DNA of 64,000 nucleotides from Hawksworthiomyces lignivorus. Lineage: Eukaryota > Ascomycota > Sordariomycetes > Ophiostomatales > Ophiostomataceae. The DNA is taken from NCBI GenBank assembly GCA_002917075.1, contig NTMA01000054.1, positions 1-64,000 on the forward strand. Reading direction: 5' to 3'. The notes below the pieces were generated by a model that saw only the letters and a program-made list of their open reading frames with translations, was not told the DNA's origin and made no database searches. Below are positions 35,437-45,415 of this stretch, in pieces. Made by a program: the position numbers and the translations under genes. The stretch's first letter is position 1, and each line of letters opens with the position of its first letter.

Positions 35437-36488
35437 AGCCCTCGTAGCTAAAATGAGTGAATCTCTGCAAAGAAATTCTTATTTTTCTTATAATTGACTG
35501 CATGAACCCCAACTTGGAGGCTTTTCTATCTGTGCTAATTGAATCTATTGGTTGGCCAGTGACTGCTTGCCGATTTTTGGTATGCTAGGTTGTTGTTGGT
35601 GATTAGATGAGCGGAGAAAACGGCTTACTGTAGAATGTCAAATTGAAGATGCCAGTTGTGTGACAGGTTCATAAACGAGAGCGAATAATGGAGACATTCG
35701 GTCCGTTGAATCCTTTCAACAAAAAAAGACAGGACCTTCCTTCCTCGTATCAAGTGCCTCGATTGGTGAGTTTCTTACCACTCGTTTTCAATAACATTTG
35801 GCTTATGTATTTCTGTCATCGTGCAATTAAGGCCCTCATCTTGTCTCTTGCTTGTGCCGCTCGGCGGTGAGTAGCAAAGCCGAGCTGCCTAATTTGAAAA
35901 CACCTGCGCAGTCGCCTACCGTTTCCGGGGTGATCATGTAAACAGCTATCCGGTCAGGATGCATGTTTGTGGAGAGCGGTTCAAGGAAATCACGCAAAGC
36001 GGGTCTGCGGAACATGTGATAACGGAAATACTGTTCCCCAGTTCCCGCAAGACACATAGATACTCGGCGTATATTGACGATGTACAGTCTTACAGGGCCG
36101 GTGATGCTAGGTCCTTACTAGTAAACGAAACGAGCCTTGGGCTAGCGACAGAAAATGGTACCTTATTAAAGAAGATATTGTCTGAATACTGCGTATTACA
36201 CGGCAACCAGGATTGAGATCCCAACTCAAACTATACAAGAACTCATGTCACTGGCAGCTTTAGTACACGTTTTTTATAATTAAGAATGCTGATTCGTTGG
36301 CATTTTTCTAATGCTGCTCCCGATTGGTGTTGTTGTAGAACTAGCCTAAAAAACTGGAATCCCATAGCATCCATAATCAAAGTTTTCTATCTCCTCCCAC
36401 CAACACAATCCAACCAGGGGCCTCGCTGCCTTGACCCGAGTGGCGAACAAGTTGAGAGTCTTCTAAACTTGGCATTACCAGAGACCAT
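35437..36488. other. Spacer with an unresolved coding-like fragment
   Basis: Between UstYa-like copy 2 and the repeat protein. Two plus-strand pieces look coding-like: 35688-35764 (from an ATG, ending at a GTGAGT donor) and about 35914-36216 (after a GCAG acceptor, with a stop at 36216). A possible middle exon (35831-35865) does not join them in frame. Neither has a family motif that I recognise. It may be a decayed cluster gene or a gene whose splicing I have not solved. Confidence 0.35.
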
Positions 36489-37021
36489 TTAGTTGGACAT
36501 GAGGTCGAGCAGATCGTGGGCAGCAGCAATGCCCTTCTGGAAGTTAGCAGGGGGGACCAGGGTCTCGTCAGTGTAGGCGGCGCCGGAGACGTAGTTAATC
36601 ATGTTGTGAACGGCCTCCGAAAGACCCTCCTTGCTGGAGAGGTCGGTGGTGTCGCGTTTGTAGTAGTCGAGGTCCGAGATAGCGTCGATCAGGCTTGGAA
36701 ATCGGAAGATCAACACATTTTTCTATGTTAAGCATATCTATAATTTGCCCATCTAGAATCACAGTGGTGTATCTAGTGGCTGCAAACCAAGCTTCTAGGG
36801 TGGCAAACCTACTTCTTAGCTGCACTCTGGACCTGCTCGCTGTACGCAGAGGTAGAGACGGTACGGACAGTGACATCGCGCTTGTAGTAATCAAGGTCAC
36901 TGATGGCATCAATCAGGTTCTTGGCAGCGGATTGAACCTCATTGGAGTACTGTGTGGTCTGAACAGTAGGGGCAGCGACGGCAGCGCCGACAATGGCAAA
37001 GGTGATCATAGAGAACTTCAT
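36489..37021 (-). CDS. Secreted repeat protein with Kex2 sites; candidate RiPP precursor
   Basis: Two exons (36813-37021 and 36489-36693) joined over a 119-bp intron (GTAGGT donor, CAAG acceptor) encode 137 residues. A signal peptide (about 1-17, ending in AAVAA) is followed by two 25-residue repeats at 25-49 and 60-84. They share NLIDAISDLDYYKRD and differ at two residues near the start. Each ends in a dibasic KR followed by Asp, a likely Kex2 site. A degenerate third copy (AAAHDLLDLMS) closes the protein without KR. The splice junction lies inside repeat 2 and exactly restores the repeat. Fungal dikaritin precursors have this build: signal peptide, repeats, Tyr-containing cores before KR. 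The core here could end in DLDYY. It sits between UstYa-like genes on both sides. A structural cell-surface protein is the main alternative. The gene model is well supported; the RiPP role is inference. Confidence 0.75.
36892..36946 (-). repeat. Repeat 1 of the Kex2-site protein
   Basis: Codes for the first 25-residue unit, which ends in YYKRD. Compared with the second unit, 13 of 21 codons of the identical core differ, all silently, so the peptide and not the DNA is conserved. Confidence 0.8.
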
Positions 37022-37836
37022 TTTGAGAAGCTGAGTTTGTGTTTTAACTTGGAAAGCTTGAGTGTTGATGTGAAGTCATGTGAGGGTAAGAAGGGATGTG
37101 CGATGATGATAAACAGGAAAAAATAATAGATCTTTCACTGGGAGGAAGCCTCAAGTCTTTATACAAGTCTCTTAAGGCCTCCTTTGTTCCATCACAGTCA
37201 GAGTGTCTGTCGGCCTTCAACCCCGAGGCATTTTGCTGACTCAAGCAGATCCTACAAGTTGCGGGACCAATTTAGGTGAACGATGTAAGTCGTAGCCATC
37301 AGTGATCAGTACAAACCTCGATGCAACCAACCACATGTAGTAGATTCAGGATGAGAAAATGGCAGGTGTGAACGGTCCGCTATGTAGATCTGTCCCAGAA
37401 AGGATCCCTTTGAAGGGTTCGTTAATGTCGATCCGAGATTGTCCTTACGAAGATGTGAAGAATTGCCACTACTTAAGGTGTGGCTGCATTCACGGAAAAG
37501 ATAACGCACATCAAATCTCTATGCCGGACCAGGACGCACAATAAGGCAAGGGTCTATGATTAAGTTGCAACCAATCCTCTGAAGCGAACTGTAGCGTCTC
37601 ACAAAGTAGAACGTCAGCACAGGACTCTCTACGGTAATCCCTAAAAATACTATTTTATTCTATTGAACTAATACCGATATGTTCTAAGGTACCTGCCATA
37701 TATTTATTCTTTTTATTTCGCCGTGCCTATATTTCGTTTTGCTCCCAGGATGAAGCAGTTGCTCCCTGCTTGAATTAAACCGTTCTTCCATCCTCAAAAA
37801 GAAAAAGAAAAGAAAAAGTAGAGAACCGCCTTTCTC
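37022..37836. other. Divergent promoter region
   Basis: About 800 bp between the repeat protein and UstYa-like copy 3, transcribed divergently. Apart from the TATA box listed separately, nothing was recognised. Confidence 0.5.
37158..37163 (-). promoter_or_regulatory. TATA box candidate of the repeat protein
   Basis: A TATAAA hexamer on the minus strand about 140 bp upstream of the ATG at 37021, a usual distance for strongly regulated fungal genes encoding small secreted proteins. Confidence 0.45.
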
Positions 37837-38899
37837 ATGGCCTCAATACCATCCGGGACTGAGATGTCTCAAAAAGAGGACTCGGACTCTGTGAGAAACT
37901 CTGAAGATGGCTTCCTGCTGTCTAATGATGGGGAGGAGGTTATGGAAAGGCCTACATCTCGCCGTCACAGTATGCTTTCTAGATTGCATATTGCTGTCTT
38001 ATACCTCACAAATATCGCAACATTCACTGCCTTTATTGTGTTCCTTTCGAAGAACAATCAAAACCTCAGGGACCCAAGTCTTGAGAATGTCTTTTGTGCG
38101 CACCCTTACACATTTTGAAACAGAGTACCTTTATGCTAACGCGAAACTGCACAGTTCCCGCAGCATCTGCCGTCGAATACACGGTCCATAGGTTCGATTC
38201 GGCCTTCTACAACCGAACTGAATACATGGGGACGCCTTCAGACCATCTCAACGAAAAGTGGTTGAACCTAACGAAATGTACGTGCTACTTGATGTTTTTG
38301 CCCTTCAATATTGAAGACTTCAAACTTATGGAAATGACCTAAAGATGGACTCTCCAAGATCAATGATGCAGAAGCATCTCGCTTGTTTGAGCCTACGATG
38401 TCTAATCTAGACAATCACGCAGAGCATCTTATCACTTTGGACGTATTCCATCAGATCCATTGTCTGTTCTCCATTCGCAAGTACTTCTGGCCTGAACACT
38501 ATCCCTACGATAAGAAGTTGAATGATGACGGTACGGAGGACAAACAGACACTGGACTGGATGCATTGGGGTACAGTACTCCCTCGTTCATCATTACTATT
38601 CTTTCTTTATGACTTCTGGCTGACTCGTTGCTTCAGATCACTGCATCGATTCTATTCGGCAGAGCTTGATGTGCTCTGCTGACATAACGCCCGTTGTTTA
38701 TCACATTGATCCACGGGGTCATGGAATCTTTCCCAAATTACAGGGGACGCATGTGTGCCGGAACTGGGACAAGATAGTAGAATGGGCCGCAGACCACGAC
38801 GCAAGCGACGCCAGGATTCTGTTCCAGGATGGCGACGCCGAGTTGGATCTGTATAGGCTGGATCCACAGGGCTACTTGGAGAAGGGTGGGAGTGAGTAG
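37837..38899 (+). CDS. UstYa-like DUF3328 oxidase (copy 3)
   Basis: Four exons (37837-38095, 38155-38277, 38345-38569, 38637-38899) encode 289 residues. The introns 38096-38154, 38278-38344 and 38570-38636 are GT-AG, and the first has a GCTAAC branch; all keep phase. There is one membrane helix (about 49-70). The paired motifs are HQIHC (163-167) and HWDHC (201-205), followed by the family stretch IRQSLMCSADITP and HVCRNWDKI. The C-terminal extension after that is acidic and longer than in copies 1 and 2. The gene is divergent from the candidate precursor gene, the position expected of a cyclase partner. Confidence 0.88.
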
Positions 38900-40097
38900 T
38901 CAGAATTACATCCTGAAGATTTCTGCATAAGCAGCAAAGTCTTTGGGGAGATAAGGGACCAAATAGATGTCGTTCTAAATGAGCGTAAAATCACATCCAC
39001 ACTAATGCCGGAGGAGGTAAGGGGCCTGGCCACTGCGATAACATTGCAAATATTCGTTGCCATTGGTTTCTTTGACTAAAGCTTCAAATTCCACTTATTG
39101 CGGTAGTCCTCCTACTACTCATAATGCTCGCTATTCTTTCGGTTAGAGACGGAGCTGCCGGCCCGGGTGCAATGCATATCCCTCCGTGTTCGTGTGGCTG
39201 GCCGAAAATAATGATATATTAGATGAAATTATTCACCAGCCAATTGGGACGATTGTAGCTGCTCAGAGCATTAAGCAAAACCGAGGAGACATTGCAATCG
39301 AATACATTCAAATTCACATGATCGTGAAGCAAATCCTACATCGTGAAATCGGCGAGGCACGGACACCAGTAATAATTAGAAGAACAGGCCCCATTACGGC
39401 TCGTGCGGCTTAAAAGTTAAGCTTCGGCGGTTAGCTGCACAGTCTACTTGCGGAAAAGCATGCGTTATGGTAAAAGCTTGTCTGGATTAATCTACTTTCT
39501 GACCTTGGCTTACAATATCTGACACGACGAGATCTTTAACCAAAACTTTGGCCTTCTAGAGATTTAATGGGAAACCCCGGAAAATGACGCAATCATCTAC
39601 TACCTTCTGTTTCCGATATGAATGTTGTCTTTAGGCTGGGCGATCTCTCTGAGTCATTCCTCCAAGTTGTTTTTTCCGCCCCGGTTCTTCGCATCATTTC
39701 TTCCTATCACCTTGATTTTCGTATTATGAACGTTTATTGGACTCCACCTCTCTTCTTCCGATTTGTGTTTTGCCGTCCACCTACCTATCTGGGACAGATC
39801 CTGCGAGGTTCGTTTGCCAAAACTAACATATTGTATTTTTGAACCGCGTTTCTGCTGTGCCGTATGGCTATACCTGCGAAAAGCTATCTGCATTCCGGTA
39901 CTTCCGTGCATTTCTCCGAATAGATGGCGAAGAGAGCCAGCCCCGGTGGTGCAAGACACAGCATTCGTTATCTCGCAAGCCACCTCTGCTTCATGCTATC
40001 AATGGCATAGCACAGACTGCGAAGCAGCACATCTACTATTGTCAGAGAGCTGCGGAAACCTGCTCTTACAATTCCTGCCACATCCACTCTTAGAACA
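38900..40097. other. Intergenic region with no supported gene
   Basis: About 1.2 kb without motif-bearing frames. The last part should hold the promoter of the gene at 40098. Confidence 0.5.
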
Positions 40098-40814
40098 ATG
40101 GCAACTGAATCGATACAAAAATCATTCTGGGCGCTACAGCGCGAATGGCGGCCGTGGAGCCAGCGGAAGTACGCACGTCTGCCGGCAGCAGCAGACGAGA
40201 ACGGGCTGCCGGACTCACTGGAAGCGGATCGCCATCACCGTCACCTCAGACTCAGCAACCACATCGTGGGTTGGCTTCTTGTCATCTACATGATCCTCTC
40301 CGCAGGCGGCCTCATCTTTTACGCGGCACGCCCTTCTAGCGTTTATGCTTCTAGCTCATTGCAGCCACCTCAGCAGCAGGCCATTGTTCCGCCGTGCGGC
40401 AACTCGACCGCCGAGGCGCAGGCTGCCGGCTGCCACTTCGACATCATATCTTTCTCGTGGCTACCGGCCGAGTGCTACGACGCCGAGCTGGCCGAGGAAT
40501 TCCGAGCGCTGAAGGGATGGGAGTACTGGCTGGACCGCAACAAGACGCAGCCGCTCTCGCAGGAGCTGGCACTGACGGGCGAGTTCGCTGGGCTCTACAC
40601 CGAATTCGAGTACCACTTGCGGCACTGCACATTCCTCTGGAAAAAGATGCACCGCGCGGTTCTCGGCCAGGGCAAAGCGGCCATTGATTCCGTCACTGGT
40701 GCGTATGCGCATACGGAGCACTGCGCACATATGTTAATGACGCGGAGGGACATACAATTGGATGTGATTAATGCGGTCATTGTGGTCAAGTATCCGGGAT
40801 GTGGTATACTTTGA
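40098..40814 (+). CDS. Membrane-anchored protein with two HxxHC motifs
   Basis: Single-exon gene, 238 residues. A membrane helix lies at about 54-75. The lumenal part has conserved Cys at 100 and 112 (CGNSTAEAQAAGC), then DIISFSWLPAECYDAEL, and paired HxxHC motifs HLRHC (173-177) and HTEHC (205-209). I recognise this as a common fungal family of unnamed proteins. Its membrane anchor and two HxxHC motifs match the layout of UstYa proteins, although the sequence between them differs. It may be a distant UstYa relative with the same metal-binding or oxidative chemistry; that is inference. Its place between UstYa-like copy 3 and the beta-lactamase-like gene supports a cluster role. Confidence 0.8.
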   Translation: MATESIQKSFWALQREWRPWSQRKYARLPAAADENGLPDSLEADRHHRHLRLSNHIVGWLLVIYMILSAGGLIFYAARPSSVYASSSLQPPQQQAIVPPCGNSTAEAQAAGCHFDIISFSWLPAECYDAELAEEFRALKGWEYWLDRNKTQPLSQELALTGEFAGLYTEFEYHLRHCTFLWKKMHRAVLGQGKAAIDSVTGAYAHTEHCAHMLMTRRDIQLDVINAVIVVKYPGCGIL

Positions 40815-41293
40815 TCTTGCCTGTTGTAAATGGTCCGTGGTAGAGTGGTTAGTTCTTTCGTAAACTGTAGCATTCGTAGCTCAATTCGCCTTCTCTGTTC
40901 TGGGTATCCAGCTCGCCTTCATGTACATAATTGGCCGAGTAGCACTATTAAGATATTCATCAAGTTCTTTTCCTTAAATCTGTAAAGTCTGCTATCAGAG
41001 TTTCTGACCAAATTTTTTATTAGTTAAGGTTGGATTTGAATGCACAGGGGTGTGCTGTTGGTGCCGCTTAAATTCCTCTGCATCACCCGTGTCTGTGGCT
41101 GCCATCTCGCTGCCTATATAAACTCAGCCGGTTCCCGTATTCCCAGACGCCAGCTATTTTACACATAGTCAGGGTAGTAAAAGGCCCCGTCCTATTACGC
41201 GTATTAATCTTAGCTAGTCTTAAATCGCGGACGTACTATTGTTGCACTGCCGTTCTTACGTGATAGGATCGGTTCCTAACCAGGGACAGACAA
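40815..41293. other. Promoter region of the beta-lactamase-like gene
   Basis: About 480 bp with a clear TATA box at 41115 and no coding sequence. A weak tRNA-like segment near 40830-40890 was judged too degenerate to call. Confidence 0.5.
41115..41122 (+). promoter_or_regulatory. TATA box candidate
   Basis: TATATAAA about 170 bp upstream of the ATG of the beta-lactamase-like gene. Confidence 0.45.
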
Positions 41294-43056
41294 AATGGTG
41301 AGATGTGTGCGCCAACGCGCCTAGAATATGCTAAAGTTCTAACTCATTGATCAGGCTGAAAAATTGGAAACCTCTCCATTCGATGCGACTGTCGACAAGC
41401 TTGTCGCCAAGGCAATGTCAGAGCTGCACGTTCCCGGACTTGCACTGGCAGTTGTCAGCGGAGAGAAGACATGGTCAAAGGTGCTTCCTTTTCGAGCCCA
41501 GAACGAATCTTGCCAAGATCTGGCTTCACCTTCTCTTGCTAACATACATCCTTGCAGGGTTATGGCATTTCAAATACAGATTCCGGAAGCGAGGTAACAC
41601 CGGAGACCACGTTTTCAATAGGTATAGTGCTATAGATATCCTGACCTACATCGTATTCCGCCCGTGATGGCTAACCAAAGATAACATCAGGAAGCACTAC
41701 GAAAACTTTTACAGCTGCAGCTGTATCTTTGCTTGTAGATGATAACGAGAAATACCCAGAGATATCCTGGCAAACGCCGATTAGCAAACTCATCCCCGAC
41801 GACTTCGTCCTCCAGGATGAATATGCGACCGAGCATGTCACACTGGAGGACGGTCTTTCCCATCGGACAGGGTTGGCCACTCACCGTGCCGACCTTGGTG
41901 GCAGTTCTGTGAAGCAAAATGTCCGAAATTTAAGGCATCTTGAGATGACCCACCAACTTAGAACAAAGTGGCAGTATTCAAACCACATGTACTGGGCAGT
42001 GTCGCATGTGATCGAGGAGAAATCTGGGCAGACTCTTGGAGCCTTTATGTCGGACAGGCTCTGGAAACCTCTTGGGATGGAGGCTACGTTTCTCAGCATT
42101 GCCGATGCCCTGGACTACGAAAAAGCCAACCCAGAGACCAAACTGGCTGCACCGCATATGTGGCACGAGGAGTCAAAGTCCTTCAAAGTGATGCCCTTTT
42201 GGGACGACGTTGGCATTAGTGGCGCGGGAGGCATGGTCTCTAACGTAACTGATTGCGCCAAGTGGATTCGTGCCTTTATCGTTGAGAGCGGCCCCATCTC
42301 AGCGGATGGCTACAAAGCCTTGACAAGCGCCCATATGATCCAAAAGGCCAAAGATTCCCGCTTTACTGGGCCTGTCTGTTATGGCCTCGGCTGGTACATG
42401 TCAGTTTACCATGGCGAAAGAATTCTATGGCATCCAGGCGGATTGATTGGCTCAGTTTCCAGCTTCGCATACCTGCCAGAGCGAAATTGGGGCGTTATAG
42501 GCATGTGCAATGCTACCAGCGAGGAGGCTCTCGCAGCGCCGATGTGGCATCTGATTGATGAGGTGTTGGGTGTACCATTGGAGAAAAGGACCGATTTCAT
42601 CGCTGAGTATGCCAAACCATTCTTTCACGCTTTTAAAACTTTAGCACGAAGGCTAACATGCTGCTGCGCAGAGCACTGGAAGATCTACAGGGCATGAAGG
42701 CCTTTGCCGAGGGAGCCAAAGGCATGATGTTCCCTACACCGGAAGGGCCACCTAAGCCACTTTCAGGTCCAATTTCCAAGTATCACGCGTCATACTCGCA
42801 TTCATCCTATGGAACTATCATCGTGGATGGCCACGACGGCGAGAAGCTGCTCATTGGAAAATTCCCTGGGAGGCTCCCCCTCGATCCGTTAGTCCTTGAG
42901 CATGTTGATGGTGACATCTTCATACTGAAAGCAGATCTCATCGAACTGATTCCAGTGAGAGCTGAGGCAAAATTTGAAAGCGATGAAGCCGGTCTGCCTA
43001 TTAAATTAGGGGTAAAGTTTGGTGACAATATTATTACATGGTTTCAACGGGACTAG
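41294..43056 (+). CDS. Class C beta-lactamase-like serine hydrolase
   Basis: Five exons (41294-41296, 41355-41480, 41558-41621, 41691-42606, 42672-43056) encode 497 residues. The first exon is just the ATG, followed at once by a GTGAGA donor; the intron ends in a branch CTAAC and CAG. All junctions keep phase. The fold is that of penicillin-binding protein/class C beta-lactamases: catalytic S66-T-T-K69, Tyr160 in YSN, and HPGG at 312 in place of the KTG box. Fungal members include acyltransferases of the LovD type and esterases or peptidases in secondary metabolism. No signal peptide is visible, so it probably works in the cytosol. It lies within the UstYa block and may modify or release the product. 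The C-terminal domain (exon 5) is beta-rich, as in lipocalin-like extensions of this family. Confidence 0.87.
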
Positions 43057-43434
43057 GTTTAGATCAGATAACAACAGGAAGGAATGGAAGAAATATGAAT
43101 GCCTGCCACATGAGAAAATAAACTCAATGAATCCCAGTCTGGACACGATAGTCGTACAAAGGCTTCTCGCCCTCCCTCGTAGTTTTGCAACGAAAGACTT
43201 TGTGACTCTGCTCTCCTGTATTTGTGTCGCCACTCTTAACAACAAATAATTAGTATTAAGTAAAGATACGACACTATCGAGGCTCTGCTATAAACTCCGA
43301 TTTAAAGAAAAACAAAGGAAGGGAAAACGAAAACAGTCTCTAAAACTGGAAAGAGGCACTGTAAACCTTCGTGAGTACTACATAGAGAGATCGCGAAATC
43401 GTGGAACAGCTTTCCTGTCTCAAATGTACCGCCG
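43057..43434. other. Convergent intergenic spacer
   Basis: About 380 bp, AT-rich, between the 3' ends of the beta-lactamase-like gene and the broken monooxygenase. Nothing recognised. Confidence 0.5.
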
Positions 43435-44460
43435 AAACATATTGAAACCATCGTCATGACGTTCCGGAAGAGTACTTCTTCCGATATTCGTCAATGAGGC
43501 CCCGTAAGCTCGCCTGCCCGGCATGGCGACAGCATCCCCTCCTTGCCCAGGTGGCTGGTCAAGCCTAGGTCTGCAAGCAACTGGTCCGAGTATGCCACAC
43601 AGTCCCACATAAACCAGTTGGCCAGCTGGCCCCTGCCTAGGTACCGCCGCCGGCACCATGCCACCGTTGTTGCGACGTCGCGCTCCATCCCCTCTGCTGT
43701 TACCGCCGCTCCGTGGATCCGTCCGTCTAACGCCGCAACCGCCCATAGCGCCTGCGCCTCCGCTACATGCCAGGCGTTAATGATACCGACGCGGCCGAGG
43801 AAGACGATCGACGGATCACAGACGGGTGCTATGGTACGGTAGAGCCGGTACGGCGTGGACGTTGGCTCCCTTTTAAAGTGCGGCGGTGGGTGCGCGAGGA
43901 TAGGAAACCGCGCCAGCACGGCCGCGTCGGCGGCGGCGTCTAGGGTAGCCCATTTGTCCCGGTCAACGACAGCGGCGGCGGGACCGAGAGGGACTGGCAG
44001 GCCTAGGGCGGCGGCTGTCTGCAAATCATAATGACCGGGAATCTGGCGCCACCCCGTGCCGTAGATAATAGTGTCAACGGTAATGTAGGAGCCGTCGGCG
44101 AGTACAAGTGCGTCCTCGCCTATCTCGAGGATGTCTTGGCGGGTAACCTTGACGTGCTCTGCGATCGTGTCAAAGAAGTCAGGTGTCTGCTCAACACCCG
44201 TACTGTCGTTTGCCCAATACAGGGGCGTCTCTGGCTCTAGATTTTTAAACCCGTTTCCCTTAGAGTCGGGCGGGTCGTAGTTCGCCTTCTTTTTGGCGCC
44301 GCTCTCGATGGCAGCCCACAGGAATCGGATGATGCTGCGACCTATGGCAGTACGGTTTAGGGGCCTAGTGAAGAAGGTACCCTTTGCGAACTGCGAAGAC
44401 AAGATAAAGAACGTGACTCGGCTAAGCATGGGCTCGTCAACAGATTTGAAGGCGCAGACG
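43435..44460 (-). pseudogene. Truncated flavin-containing monooxygenase
   Basis: The readable part corresponds to the C-terminal half of an FMO-like enzyme: ESGAKKKANYDPP, DFFDTIAEHVKV, a family strand VDTIIYGTGW, then PSIVFLGRVGII and EAQALWAVAALDG. The N-terminal half with the FAD-binding GxGxxG is absent, and stops lie directly upstream of about 44460. Near 43535 a one-base slip in a G run breaks the frame; after it, another frame gives the expected end LRGLIDEYRKKY. It is therefore 5'-truncated and frameshifted. FMO-type enzymes (UstF1, UstF2) belong to the ustiloxin pathway, so this may be a lost tailoring step. The remaining sequence is GC-rich and little decayed, which suggests recent loss. 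Confidence 0.75.
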
Positions 44461-45415
44461 GAGTACTTATCAAATTCTTAGTGTTGTTAAGTAGACAATA
44501 TAAAATCTACCTAAGGGTACCTCTGGCGGCCTTGGCTATGGCTAAACAAACAATGCAGGATTTGCTCTTTAAAGTACAGAGTACTTGCGGAAGTTAAAAA
44601 AAAAAAAAAAAAAAGTCCGTCTATTTGTCCAATTAAATTAAAAGCGGAAATAGAATAAGAGCATTTTCGTTGCAAGAGGCTTATGAACCACAGTACGCGC
44701 AACACACACTATGAGTGTACACCAGCATAGATATGATTGCTCTGGGCTAGAAAATCCGTAACCAACCAGACTTTCATGGCCAGCGACAACATGCTAAAAA
44801 CTTTAGTGCCATCCAAGGACTTCTCCTTCATGCCACAGGAACTGCACGAAGAATGTAGGAGTGGTAGCCTCCTAAAAAATCATACTTGCAACAAATTAGC
44901 CTCAAAGTAAGCATTCACCGAATTCAAACTCAAGCTCGGTGCTCTGCAAGCAAAAACAGAACTATATCCTTAGTAAATGTCCAGCGGCTAGGCGGTTAGG
45001 TCTGTTCGAAATCGAGGAGTAGCCAATTTAGTATCTGACTTTTTACTAAGGCTATTCTATATCTATAAGCCTGTTCATAATACCTGGGTTAACAAGTCAT
45101 TGGTAGAGATGTAAATGACGCTTTGCAATAAAATATATTGATGTTATGCGCTCCTAGTGCATGGGTACGACTCCGTACAACCGGGGTGTCAAGTAGACTT
45201 GGCCGCGCGTAAGTACACACCAAATTGGTGCTCGCAACGTTTAACCAATGAGTCGTATTCGTGTTCGGGCAGCCCCTTTCGATAAAATAATATGGCAACT
45301 TCTTTTCAAATGTGCATATATATATCGCGTCGAAATACAGGACACAATATTTAATGGAACAAATGTCCTGTGTTGGCAGATAGTAACCACAGTGCAGACA
45401 TAGTAGTTCTTCAAC
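44461..45415. other. Intergenic region with poly-A tract
   Basis: AT-rich, about 950 bp. A run of about 19 A lies at 44596-44614. A stretch near 44985-45025 contains TTCGAAAT, like a tRNA T loop, but does not fold as a tRNA. The 3' part is the promoter of the Erg6-like gene. Confidence 0.5.

Noticed and set aside
34384..35450. Extending UstYa-like copy 2 beyond 35436 through the overlapping longer frame
   Set aside because: After the DHC junction the conserved reading ends at the TGA at 35434-35436; the other frame does not match the family.
36489..37021. Reading the repeat protein as a mating pheromone precursor
   Set aside because: Alpha-type pheromone precursors also have KR-bounded repeats, but the repeats here are long, acidic and lack the short Trp/Cys-containing pheromone core; the UstYa-like neighbours fit a RiPP better.
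40830..40895. A tRNA-like segment with AGTGGTTAG and a TTTCGTAAAC loop
   Set aside because: The anticodon stem and acceptor stem do not pair, and the B box is degenerate.
44985..45030. A second tRNA-like segment containing TTCGAAAT and GGCTA/TAGCC ends
   Set aside because: The T loop has the wrong size and there is no room for D and anticodon arms.
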